A DNA stretch of 64,000 bases from Pseudomonas ovata (GTDB lineage Bacteria > Pseudomonadota > Gammaproteobacteria > Pseudomonadales > Pseudomonadaceae). Below the pieces are notes generated by a model. That model ran no database searches. It was not told the DNA's origin and saw nothing but the letters and a program-made list of their open reading frames with translations. This document shows positions 56,494-64,000 of the stretch, in pieces. The position numbers and the translations under genes were made by a program. The stretch lies in contig NZ_QFFU01000027.1 of the NCBI RefSeq assembly GCF_003131185.1, forward strand, positions 27,359 to 91,358, written 5' to 3'. Each line of letters opens with the position of its first letter. The stretch's first letter is position 1.

Positions 56494-58218
56494 TCAAAGG
56501 GTCTCTGAGCCGGTCAGGCGCAGTAGGGTACTGCGCAGGATCGGGCTGTCGGGTTGTTCTTCAAGGGCCTTGGCCCAGACCTTGCGGGCTTCGCGCTGTT
56601 GACCTTTGGCCCACAGTACTTCACCCAGGTGGGCGGCCACTTCATGGTCGGGGAAACGTTCCAGCGCCATGCGCAGCAGGCGTTCGGCTTCGTCCAGGTT
56701 GCCCAGCCGGTAGTTGACCCAGCCCAGGCTGTCGAGCACGGCCGGGTCATCGGGGTTGAGCTGATGGGCCTTTTCGATCAGGTCGCGGGCTTCGGCATAG
56801 CGGGTGGTGCGATCGGACAGGGTATAGCCCAGGGCGTTGAGGGCCATGGCGTTTTCCGGCTCACGCGCCAGGATCGCGCGCAGGTCGGTCTCCATCTGCT
56901 TCAGGTCGTCGCGCTTTTCCGCCAGCATGGCGCGGGTGTACAGCAGGTTCAGGTCGTCCGGGTACTGCTTGAGCGCCTTGTTCAGCACTTGCCAGCCACG
57001 GTCGGCAAGGTTGTTGGCAGTCAGGGTCTCGGCTTCGATCAGGTACAGCTGAATGGCGAACTCCGGCTGTGCGTCACGGGCTTCGCCCAGGCGGCGCGAG
57101 GCTTCGGCGGCGTTGCCATTACTGATCAGGATATCGCTCTGACGCAGTTGTGCCGGCAGGAAGTCCGTGCCAGGGCCGACCTGCTCGTACTCGTTCAGCG
57201 CGCCCTGCGGATCATTGCGCTCTTCCTGGATGCGGCCAAGGTTCAGGTGCGCGGTGTCGACATGCGCATCGCGTGCCACCAGTTCCTCAAGATAGCCGGC
57301 GGCCTCGTCCCAGGCCCTGGCTTCCAGGCAGACCAGGGCCAGCGACAGGCGCAGGTCATCGTCGTCCGGGTATTGCTTGAGCAGGTTGGCGAACTGGATC
57401 TTGGCGTCATTCATGCGGTCCTGTTCGACCAGCATGCGTGCATATGTCAGGCGCAAGCGCTTGTCGTCGGGGTATTTCCTGATGCTTTTTTCCAGGATCG
57501 GCAAGCCTTCGTCACCGCGCCCCAGGCTTTGCAGCAGGCGGGTGCGCAGCAGGATCGGTGCGATCTCGCCCTCTTTGGGCGGGTTGTCTTCCAGCAGCTT
57601 GAGCGATTGCTCGGACTCGCCGTTCTGTTGCAGCAACAGAGCCTTGCCGAAAATCAACTGGCCGTTACTGGGGTACTTGGCCAGCAGGCGGTCGAAGCTC
57701 TTGATCAGGCCGTTGCGGGTGCCGGTGTCGGTTTCGGCGGCCGCCAGGGCGAGAAAGTCGAAGTGCGTGTCGCCCTGGCCTTGCAGGACGCGCTCCATGT
57801 ACAGCATCGAGTCGTCGTAGCGGCCGGCACGGGCCAGCTGGATGGCAGCCGCGCGCTGCGACTCGAGGTTACCCGGATCGTTGCGGGCCCAGATCAGGGC
57901 GGTGTCGAGTGCGGCCTGGTCGGCGCCCAGGTATTCGGCAATGCGAAAGGCCCGCTCGGAGACCGCCGGGTCTTGCGTATTGACCGCCTGGGTCACGTAA
58001 TTGTCCAGGGCGATGTCAAAACGATTGCGTTGGCCGGCCAGCTCCGCACTCAGCAGGCTGAACATGGCCTCCTGGGTGAACGAGCCGTAGACCGTCGGCT
58101 TGGCTTCGGGCGCTGGAGTCGAGTCTTTCTGGGCCTGCGCCGGCGTTTCGGGCGTGGCCATGGACTGGCAACCGCCGAGCAGAACGAGGGCGAGGAACAG
58201 CGCTGAAGATCTAGTCAT
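56494..58218 (-). CDS. TPR-repeat lipoprotein
   Basis: A 574-residue protein with signal peptide and lipobox LLGGC (Cys17), followed by at least ten tetratricopeptide-like helix pairs. Clear units are ALNALGYTLSDRTTRYAEARDLIEKAHQLNPDDPAVLDSLGWVNYRLGNLDEAERLLRMALERFPDHEVAAHLGEVLWAKGQQREARKVW. It sits between hemA and lolB as in other Pseudomonas. It is a probable outer-membrane scaffold protein; specific partners are not evident. It is divergent from hemA. Confidence 0.92.
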   Translation of the reverse strand: MTRSSALFLALVLLGGCQSMATPETPAQAQKDSTPAPEAKPTVYGSFTQEAMFSLLSAELAGQRNRFDIALDNYVTQAVNTQDPAVSERAFRIAEYLGADQAALDTALIWARNDPGNLESQRAAAIQLARAGRYDDSMLYMERVLQGQGDTHFDFLALAAAETDTGTRNGLIKSFDRLLAKYPSNGQLIFGKALLLQQNGESEQSLKLLEDNPPKEGEIAPILLRTRLLQSLGRGDEGLPILEKSIRKYPDDKRLRLTYARMLVEQDRMNDAKIQFANLLKQYPDDDDLRLSLALVCLEARAWDEAAGYLEELVARDAHVDTAHLNLGRIQEERNDPQGALNEYEQVGPGTDFLPAQLRQSDILISNGNAAEASRRLGEARDAQPEFAIQLYLIEAETLTANNLADRGWQVLNKALKQYPDDLNLLYTRAMLAEKRDDLKQMETDLRAILAREPENAMALNALGYTLSDRTTRYAEARDLIEKAHQLNPDDPAVLDSLGWVNYRLGNLDEAERLLRMALERFPDHEVAAHLGEVLWAKGQQREARKVWAKALEEQPDSPILRSTLLRLTGSETL

Positions 58219-58443
58219 ATAAGGAGGAGCGGCTACCTGCGGTTTGGCGCATCATGACACAAGGCTGTCGGCAAAACCCACAGCCGCCTGAAAATCTGCT
58301 GGTGGGGCCGGCGAGCGGCGTTGCGGGTGCCATCAGCTGTGCCATCCGGCCCCGATTCTAGTGGGACAATAATATGCGGTGGTTGTTCTAAGTCTATCGA
58401 AGTAGGACAATTGCCGGCTTCATGTCACAACCAGCGACCCTGA

Positions 58444-59721
58444 ATGGCCTTCCTTGCACTTGGTATCAACCATAAGACTGCCTCGGTAGACGTCCGCGAG
58501 CGCGTGGCTTTTACGCCCGAGCAGTTGGTTGAGGCTCTGCAACAGCTTTGCCGCCGCACCCACAGCCGGGAAGCGGCGATCCTGTCGACCTGCAACCGCA
58601 GCGAATTGTATATCGAGCACGAGCACCTGGCCCCTGATGCGATCCTGGCCTGGCTGGCCGATTATCACCAGCTCAGCCTCGAAGAGTTGCGCGCCAGTGC
58701 CTACGTGCATGAAGACGACGCCGCCGTGCGGCACATGATGCGCGTGGCCTCGGGGCTCGACTCGCTGGTGCTGGGCGAACCGCAGATCCTGGGGCAGATG
58801 AAATCGGCCTATGCGGTTGCCCGTGAGGCCGGTACGGTGGGACCCTTGCTGGGGCGTCTGTTCCAGGCCACGTTCAGTTCGGCCAAGCAGGTGCGCACGG
58901 ACACGGCCATTGGCGAGAACCCGGTGTCGGTGGCGTTTGCCGCCGTCAGCCTGGCCAAGCAGATCTTCAGCGACCTGCAACGCAGCCAGGCGCTGCTGAT
59001 CGGGGCCGGTGAAACCATCACGCTGGTGGCGCGGCACCTGCACGACCTGGGGGTCAAGCGCATCGTGGTCGCCAACCGCACGCTCGAACGCGCCAGCATC
59101 CTGGCGGCCGAGTTCGGTGCCCATGCGGTGCTGCTGTCGGATATTCCGGCCGAGCTGGTCAACAGCGATATCGTGATCAGCTCCACGGCCAGCCAGTTGC
59201 CGATCCTGGGCAAGGGCGCGGTCGAGAGCGCGCTCAAGCTGCGCAAGCACAAGCCCATTTTCATGGTCGACATTGCCGTACCGCGCGATATCGAGTCCGA
59301 AGTCGGCGAGCTGGACGACGTTTACCTGTACACCGTCGACGACCTGCATGAAGTGGTCGCCGAGAACCTCAAGTCCCGCCAGGGCGCTGCCCTGGCCGCC
59401 GAGGCGCTGGTCGAGGTCGGTGCCGGCGAGTTCATGTCGCGCCTGCGCGAACTGGCTGCGGTGGATGTCCTCAAGGCCTACCGCCAACAGAGCGAACGGC
59501 TGCGCGACGATGAGCTGAGCAAGGCCCAGCGCCTGCTGGCCAACGGCGCCAATGCCGAGGATGTGCTGGTCCAGCTGGCGCGTGGCCTGACCAACAAATT
59601 GCTGCATGCCCCCAGCGTGCAGCTCAAGAAACTGTCTGCCGAGGGCCGCGTCGATGCGCTGGCCATGGCCCAGGAACTATTTGCCCTCGGTGAGGGCTCG
59701 ACGGATAAACCCCCGCAATGA
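58444..59721 (+). CDS. hemA: Glutamyl-tRNA reductase
   Basis: A 425-residue enzyme for the first step of C5-pathway tetrapyrrole synthesis. Catalytic Cys50 is in ILSTCNRSELY, and the glutamate site MRVASGLDSLVLGEPQILGQMK and NADPH fold LLIGAGETI follow. A C-terminal dimerisation helix region is present. The ATG at 58444 gives MAFLALGINHKTASVDVRER, the usual start. It overlaps prfA by 4 nt (ATGA). Confidence 0.97.
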   Translation: MAFLALGINHKTASVDVRERVAFTPEQLVEALQQLCRRTHSREAAILSTCNRSELYIEHEHLAPDAILAWLADYHQLSLEELRASAYVHEDDAAVRHMMRVASGLDSLVLGEPQILGQMKSAYAVAREAGTVGPLLGRLFQATFSSAKQVRTDTAIGENPVSVAFAAVSLAKQIFSDLQRSQALLIGAGETITLVARHLHDLGVKRIVVANRTLERASILAAEFGAHAVLLSDIPAELVNSDIVISSTASQLPILGKGAVESALKLRKHKPIFMVDIAVPRDIESEVGELDDVYLYTVDDLHEVVAENLKSRQGAALAAEALVEVGAGEFMSRLRELAAVDVLKAYRQQSERLRDDELSKAQRLLANGANAEDVLVQLARGLTNKLLHAPSVQLKKLSAEGRVDALAMAQELFALGEGSTDKPPQ

Positions 59722-60800
59722 AAGCTTCACTGCTCAATAAACTGGATGTGCTCAGCGACCGCTTCGAGGAACTGACCGCGCTGTTGGGTGACGCGGAAGT
59801 GATCAGCGACCAGACGAAATTTCGTGCCTATTCGCGCGAATACGCCGAGGTCGAGCCGGTCATCGAAGTCTACCGGCAACGCGTCAAGGTCCAGGCCGAC
59901 CTGGAGGGCGCCCAGGCGCTACTCAAGGACAACGACCCGGACATGCGCGAGATGGCCGCCGAGGAAGTCCGCGAGGCCAGACAGCAACTGCAGGCGCTTG
60001 AAGCGGATCTGCAACGCATGCTGCTGCCCAGGGACCCCAACGACGGTCGCAACGTGTTCCTGGAAATCCGTGCCGGCACCGGCGGTGACGAGGCGGCGAT
60101 CTTTTCCGGTGACCTGTTTCGCATGTACTCGCGCTACGCCGAGCGACGGGGCTGGCGGGTCGAGGTGCTGTCGGAGAACGAAGGCGAGCACGGTGGCTAT
60201 AAAGAGATCATTGCCCGGGTCGAAGGCGACAGTGTCTATGGCAAGCTCAAGTTCGAGTCCGGCGCCCACCGCGTGCAGCGTGTGCCGGAAACCGAATCCC
60301 AGGGCCGGGTGCACACCTCGGCCTGCACCGTGGCGGTGCTGCCCGAGCCCGATGAACAGCAGGCCATCGAGATCAACCCGTCCGACCTGCGGGTCGACAC
60401 CTATCGGGCGTCGGGCGCCGGTGGCCAGCACATCAACAAGACCGACTCGGCGATCCGCATCACGCACTTGCCCACCGGCATTGTCGTGGAATGCCAGGAA
60501 GAGCGTTCACAACACAAGAACCGCGCCCGTGCGATGTCCTGGCTGTCTGCCAAACTCAACGACATCCAGACCAGTGCGGCGGCCAATGCCATTGCCTCCG
60601 AGCGCAAGCTGCTGGTGGGCTCGGGCGACCGTTCCGAGCGCATTCGTACCTATAACTACTCCCAAGGGCGAGTGACGGATCACCGCATCAACCTGACCCT
60701 GTATTCGCTGGATGAAGTCCTGAGCGGTGGTGTCGATGCAGTGATAGAGCCGCTGCTGGCCGAATATCAGGCAGATCAACTTGCGGCACTGGGTGAATAA
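59718..60800 (+). CDS. prfA: Peptide chain release factor 1
   Basis: A 360-residue RF1. The codon-recognition loop is VPETESQGRVHTSACTV (the PxT motif reads PET), and the peptidyl-hydrolase loop is GAGGQHINKTDSA with GGQ at about residue 235. It recognises UAA and UAG. It is directly followed by prmC, which methylates the glutamine of GGQ, with no gap between stop and ATG. Confidence 0.97.
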   Translation: MKASLLNKLDVLSDRFEELTALLGDAEVISDQTKFRAYSREYAEVEPVIEVYRQRVKVQADLEGAQALLKDNDPDMREMAAEEVREARQQLQALEADLQRMLLPRDPNDGRNVFLEIRAGTGGDEAAIFSGDLFRMYSRYAERRGWRVEVLSENEGEHGGYKEIIARVEGDSVYGKLKFESGAHRVQRVPETESQGRVHTSACTVAVLPEPDEQQAIEINPSDLRVDTYRASGAGGQHINKTDSAIRITHLPTGIVVECQEERSQHKNRARAMSWLSAKLNDIQTSAAANAIASERKLLVGSGDRSERIRTYNYSQGRVTDHRINLTLYSLDEVLSGGVDAVIEPLLAEYQADQLAALGE

Positions 60801-61634
60801 ATGACGATCATTGCCAGCCTGTTAAGAAGCGCCGAGCTTCCCGATTCACCGACCGCGCGCCTGGATGCCGAGCTGCTGCTGGCCGCCGCGCTGGGCAAGC
60901 CGCGCAGCTTCCTGCACACCTGGCCCGAGCGCATCGTCAGCACCGAGGCGGCCCTGGCCTTTTCCGGCTACCTGGCGCGGCGGCGCAACGGTGAGCCGGT
61001 GGCTTACATTCTGGGCCTGCAAGGCTTCTGGAAGCTTGACCTGGAAGTGGCGCCGCATACCTTGATTCCGCGCCCCGAGACCGAAATGCTGGTCGAAGCG
61101 GCCCTGGAGCACGTGCCGGGCTTTGCCGCAGCGCGGGTGCTGGACCTGGGCACCGGCACAGGCGCCATCGCCCTGGCCCTGGCCCATGAGAAAAGCACCT
61201 GGCAGGTGACCGCCGTGGACCGCGTGCCGGAAGCGGTGGCCCTGGCCGAGCGCAATCGCCAGCGCCTGCGCCTGGACAATGCCCGGGTGCTGCAAAGCCA
61301 TTGGTTCGACGCCCTGCAAGGTGAGCGTTTCGACCTGATCCTGAGCAACCCGCCGTACATTGCCGACACCGATCCGCACCTGAGCCAGGGCGATGTGCGC
61401 TTCGAGCCCAGCAGTGCGCTGGTGGCCGGTCGCGATGGCCTGGACGATCTGCGCCTGATCATCGAGCAGGCGCCCGGCTACCTGAAGGCCGGCGGCTGGC
61501 TGATGCTCGAACACGGTTACGACCAGGGGGCGGCCGTGCGAGCGCTGCTGTTGCGCCATGGCTATGAGCGTATCCAGACTCGCCGCGACCTGGGCGATCA
61601 CGAGCGCATCACCTTCGGGAGCCTGCCGTGCTGA
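60801..61634 (+). CDS. prmC: Release-factor glutamine methyltransferase
   Basis: A 277-residue SAM-dependent N5-glutamine methyltransferase. Motif I is VLDLGTGTGAIALALA and the active-site NPPY is in ILSNPPYIAD, where Asn-Pro-Pro-Tyr holds the substrate amide. The N-terminal helical domain recognises the release factor. It is immediately downstream of prfA and overlaps moeB by 7 nt. Confidence 0.96.
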   Translation: MTIIASLLRSAELPDSPTARLDAELLLAAALGKPRSFLHTWPERIVSTEAALAFSGYLARRRNGEPVAYILGLQGFWKLDLEVAPHTLIPRPETEMLVEAALEHVPGFAAARVLDLGTGTGAIALALAHEKSTWQVTAVDRVPEAVALAERNRQRLRLDNARVLQSHWFDALQGERFDLILSNPPYIADTDPHLSQGDVRFEPSSALVAGRDGLDDLRLIIEQAPGYLKAGGWLMLEHGYDQGAAVRALLLRHGYERIQTRRDLGDHERITFGSLPC

Positions 61635-62380
61635 GTGACGAGGAACTGCTGCGTTACAGCCGGCAGATCCTGCTGCAACACATCGATATCGACGGCCAGT
61701 TGCGCCTCAAGGCCAGCCGCGTGCTGATCGTCGGCCTGGGCGGGCTCGGCTCGCCGGTGGCGCTGTATCTGGCCGCCGCCGGGGTCGGAGAGCTGCACCT
61801 GGCCGACTTCGACAGCGTCGACCTGACCAACCTGCAACGCCAGGTCGTGCATGACAGCCACAGCGTCGGCCGGCCCAAGGTCGACTCGGCGATGACCCGG
61901 CTGGCGGCGCTCAATCCCCAGGTGCGCCTGGTGGCGCACCGGCAAGCGCTGGATGCCGACTCCCTGGCCGCGGCCGTGGCGGCGGTCGACCTGGTGCTCG
62001 ATTGCTGCGACAACTTCTCGACCCGTGAGGCGGTAAATGCGGCCTGCGTCGCGGCACGCAAGCCTCTGGTCAGCGGCGCGGCGATTCGCCTGGAAGGGCA
62101 GTTGTCGGTATTCGACCCCAGGCAGGCGCACAGTCCTTGTTATCACTGCCTCTACGGGCATGGTGTCGAGGCTGAATTGACCTGCAGCGAGGCGGGCGTG
62201 GTGGGGCCGCTGGTCGGGCTGGTTGGCAGCCTGCAAGCCCTGGAAGCCTTGAAATTACTGGCCGGATTCGGTGAGCCCATGGTGGGTCGGTTGTTGCTGA
62301 TCGACGCCCTGGGCACCCGTTTCCGGGAACTGAAAGTACGCCGTGACCCGGCCTGTGCAGTGTGTGGCGGAGTGTCCTGA
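61628..62380 (+). CDS. moeB: MoeB/ThiF-family adenylyltransferase
   Basis: A 250-residue E1-like enzyme that adenylates the C-terminus of a ubiquitin-like sulphur carrier such as MoaD. LSDEELLRYSRQILLQHIDIDGQLRLKASRVLIVGLGGLGSPVALYLAAAGVGEL is the ATP-binding part, and DCCDNFSTREAVNAAC is the adenylation site. Metal cysteines are CYHC near 175 and CAVCG at the end. Also called thiF-like in some genomes; the position between prmC and murI supports moeB. Confidence 0.92.
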   Translation: MLSDEELLRYSRQILLQHIDIDGQLRLKASRVLIVGLGGLGSPVALYLAAAGVGELHLADFDSVDLTNLQRQVVHDSHSVGRPKVDSAMTRLAALNPQVRLVAHRQALDADSLAAAVAAVDLVLDCCDNFSTREAVNAACVAARKPLVSGAAIRLEGQLSVFDPRQAHSPCYHCLYGHGVEAELTCSEAGVVGPLVGLVGSLQALEALKLLAGFGEPMVGRLLLIDALGTRFRELKVRRDPACAVCGGVS

Positions 62381-62384
62381 ATTC

Positions 62385-63200
62385 ATGACCGACGTGCAGA
62401 TGAGCCATGGCCGCGAAGCGCCGGTGGCGGTGTTCGATTCCGGTGTCGGCGGGTTGTCGGTGCTGGCCGAGATTGGCCGGCAACTGCCGGCCGAATCGCT
62501 GTGCTATCTCTCCGATGGCGGGCATGTTCCGTACGGCGAAAAAACGCCGGATTTCATCATTCAGCGCTGCATGGCCATTGCCGGTTTCTTTCATGCCCAG
62601 GGTGCCAAGGCGCTGGTGCTGGCTTGCAACACGGCCACGGCAGCGGCCGCAGCCCCACTGCGCGAGCGCTACCCTGATTGGCCGATCGTGGCCATGGAAC
62701 CTGCGGTCAAACCGGCGGCCGAAGCCACGCGCAGCGGCATCGTCGGTGTACTGGCGACCACTGGCACCTTGCAGAGCGCACGGTTTGCCGCCTTGCTCGA
62801 CCGGTTTGCCGCCGATGTCCGGGTAATCACCCAGCCTTGCCCCGGGCTGGTCGAACTGATCGAGACCGGCGACCTGCACAGCCCGGCCATCCGGCAATTG
62901 CTCCAGGGCTATGTCGAGCCCCTGTTGGCCCAAGGTTGCGACACGCTGATTCTGGGCTGTACCCACTATCCCTTCCTCAAGCCCCTGCTGCGCCAGATGG
63001 TGCCCGACAGCGTGACGCTCATCGACACCGGTGCCGCTGTGGCCCGGCAACTGCAACGGTTGCTGGCTCAGCGTGATCTGGCAGCCAGTGGGCCTGCGCG
63101 GGACACGCTGTTCTGGACGAGCGCCGATGTAGAAAATTTCAGAAAAATCCTACCGACTCTGTGGAAAAGTTCTGACAGTGTGCGAAGCTTCGATTTGTAA
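62385..63200 (+). CDS. murI: Glutamate racemase
   Basis: A 271-residue enzyme making D-glutamate for peptidoglycan. AVFDSGVGGLSVLAEI begins the fold, VPYGEK is the substrate loop, and the two catalytic cysteines are in LACNTATAAA and LGCTHYPFL. I placed the start at 62385 (MTDVQMSHG); the ATG at 62400 is a shorter option. It is 4 nt after moeB, so part of the same operon from hemA. Confidence 0.95.
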   Translation: MTDVQMSHGREAPVAVFDSGVGGLSVLAEIGRQLPAESLCYLSDGGHVPYGEKTPDFIIQRCMAIAGFFHAQGAKALVLACNTATAAAAAPLRERYPDWPIVAMEPAVKPAAEATRSGIVGVLATTGTLQSARFAALLDRFAADVRVITQPCPGLVELIETGDLHSPAIRQLLQGYVEPLLAQGCDTLILGCTHYPFLKPLLRQMVPDSVTLIDTGAAVARQLQRLLAQRDLAASGPARDTLFWTSADVENFRKILPTLWKSSDSVRSFDL

Positions 63201-63316
63201 AAAAAATGTGAAATTCTTTGCACGAACTTGAACTAATGTTCTGTAACAGATTTCTATAAATCCGTGGTGAGCAAGCTTCAAAACTATAACGGTGTGATCG
63301 ATACAGGGTGTTTCTG

Positions 63317-63835
63317 ATGAAGCGACTTTTTTGCGTGGCTGCGTTTGTGGCCGCAACGATGGGGCAGGTCGCCGCAGCACAGGCTGACGGTGTAGAGTTT
63401 TCGGTAGGTCAAACGAGCGATTCGACCATGACGTATCGTCTGGGCGTGCAGTTTGACTGGGACAAGAGCTGGCTGCAGAGCGACGTGGGTCGCCTGACCG
63501 GCTACTGGGATGCGGCCTATACCTTCTGGGAAGGTGACAAGACCTCCAGTAACCATTCGCTGTCGTTCTCGCCGGTCTTTGTCTACGAGTTTGCCGGTGA
63601 CAGCGTGAAGCCTTACATCGAGGCCGGTATTGGTGTATCCGCCTTTGCCAATACGCAGCTTGAAGATAACAAGCTGGGCAGCTCGTTCAACTTCGAAGAC
63701 CGTATCGGTTTCGGCCTGCGCTTCAAGGGCGGCCACGAAGTGGGCATCCGTGCCACTCACTACTCCAATGCCGGCATCAAGCAGCCCAATGACGGCGCTG
63801 AAAGCTTTGCCCTGCATTACAAGATGCCGTTCTGA
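63317..63835 (+). CDS. pagL: Lipid A 3-O-deacylase PagL
   Basis: A 172-residue outer-membrane enzyme. MKRLFCVAAFVAATMGQVAA is the start of a signal peptide. The mature barrel ends in IRATHYSNAGIKQPNDGAESFALHYKMPF. His148, Ser150 and Glu162 have exactly the spacing of the PagL triad (H-x-S, then Glu 12 residues later). It removes the 3-O acyl chain from lipid A. The C-terminal Phe is the usual Bam signal. Placement after murI matches P. aeruginosa. Confidence 0.92.
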   Translation: MKRLFCVAAFVAATMGQVAAAQADGVEFSVGQTSDSTMTYRLGVQFDWDKSWLQSDVGRLTGYWDAAYTFWEGDKTSSNHSLSFSPVFVYEFAGDSVKPYIEAGIGVSAFANTQLEDNKLGSSFNFEDRIGFGLRFKGGHEVGIRATHYSNAGIKQPNDGAESFALHYKMPF

Positions 63836-63857
63836 AGCACCTTTTGCAGGTATCCCC

Positions 63858-63966
63858 GTAGGAGCGCGCTTGCCCGCGACCGAGTGCGTAGCGCTCGCAA
63901 AAATGTGTGAAACGCTGAAATTTTACGACTGCTGACGCAGCCGGTCGCGGGCAAGCGCGCTCCTAC
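63858..63966 (+). repeat. BIME, ~110-bp double REP palindrome
   Basis: Full copy with a 24-25-bp outer stem, the GAGTGCGTAGCGCTCGC hairpin and AATTTTACGACTGCTGACGCAGCCGG. It is downstream of pagL. The remaining 34 bp of the window carry no recognised feature. Confidence 0.88.
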
Positions 63967-64000
63967 AGATCGGGTGTTTGCTGTGCGACGGCGCCGCGCC

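Noticed and set aside
53172..58218. Long plus-strand frames opposite rplY, ispE and the TPR gene
   Set aside because: They are shadows of conserved minus-strand genes with intact motifs.
1..64000. CRISPR arrays, retrons or diversity-generating elements
   Set aside because: No regularly spaced direct repeats with unique spacers, no reverse transcriptase motif (YxDD) and no paired template/variable repeats were seen; the repeats present are REP/BIME palindromes.

Overview
The window is chromosomal DNA of a Pseudomonas, most like the P. putida / P. fluorescens groups. The evidence is the high-GC coding style, several families of Pseudomonas-type REP palindromes, and a housekeeping block at the right end (ychF-pth-rplY-prs-tRNA-Gln-ispE-lolB-TPR lipoprotein / hemA-prfA-prmC-moeB-murI-pagL) in the order I recall for P. 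aeruginosa. The species cannot be fixed from the sequence alone.

Layout. 1-5.8 kb: end of a response-regulator gene, two cysteine hydrolases of the isochorismatase fold, a methyltransferase, a MerR regulator overlapped by a tiny membrane protein, a zinc-ribbon-like protein of unknown function behind a C4-antisense-RNA-like structure, and a PIN/Phd toxin-antitoxin pair. 5.8-10.9 kb: a membrane GGDEF-EAL protein, tRNA-Met, a chemoreceptor and a cupin. 11.1-20.2 kb: a catabolic region with two parallel modules, each pairing an MFS carboxylate-type transporter with a D-2-hydroxyacid dehydrogenase. A LysR gene and an AraC gene lie between them; the second module also has an FAA-hydrolase-family enzyme and an SDR. 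20.4-24.1 kb: three tandem orphan Rhs tip genes with a shared core and unrelated C-termini. 24.2-25.4 kb: scar tissue, consisting of a fully palindromic MITE-like element, a broken GlxA-type regulator and the last 49 codons of an aldehyde dehydrogenase. 25.6-29.3 kb: a TPP enzyme and two unrecognised AT-richer genes. 29.3-33.7 kb: two overlapping ferritin-like genes, a DUF2269 membrane protein with a saccharopine-dehydrogenase-like protein, and small hypotheticals. 33.9-37.9 kb: an ABC-F ATPase, then a locus with two tandem XRE regulators, the first ending in seven DGH repeats, facing a papain/C39-like cysteine-hydrolase candidate. 37.9-42.6 kb: a chemoreceptor with a sigma-28-like promoter, an LRR-like protein and a TrkH-type channel. 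42.6-51.2 kb: a second catabolic cluster (XRE-cupin repressor, class II aldolase, DHDPS-family lyase, class I amidotransferase, AraC, two MFS transporters, dimethylformamidase-like protein). 51.3-64 kb: the conserved housekeeping block.

How genes may work together. Both catabolic clusters contain uptake, enzymes and dedicated regulators, and probably handle small hydroxy- or keto-acids and an amide or amine compound respectively; substrates are not identifiable here. The most unusual items are the XRE protein with a heptad of 11-residue DGH repeats (36.1-36.6 kb) with Shine-Dalgarno-trapping hairpins, the orphan Rhs tip array with one tip resembling a clan CD cysteine peptidase, the palindromic MITE, and the C4-like RNA. 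Intergenic spaces also carry about 110-bp BIME elements (five copies) with 24-25-bp outer stems.
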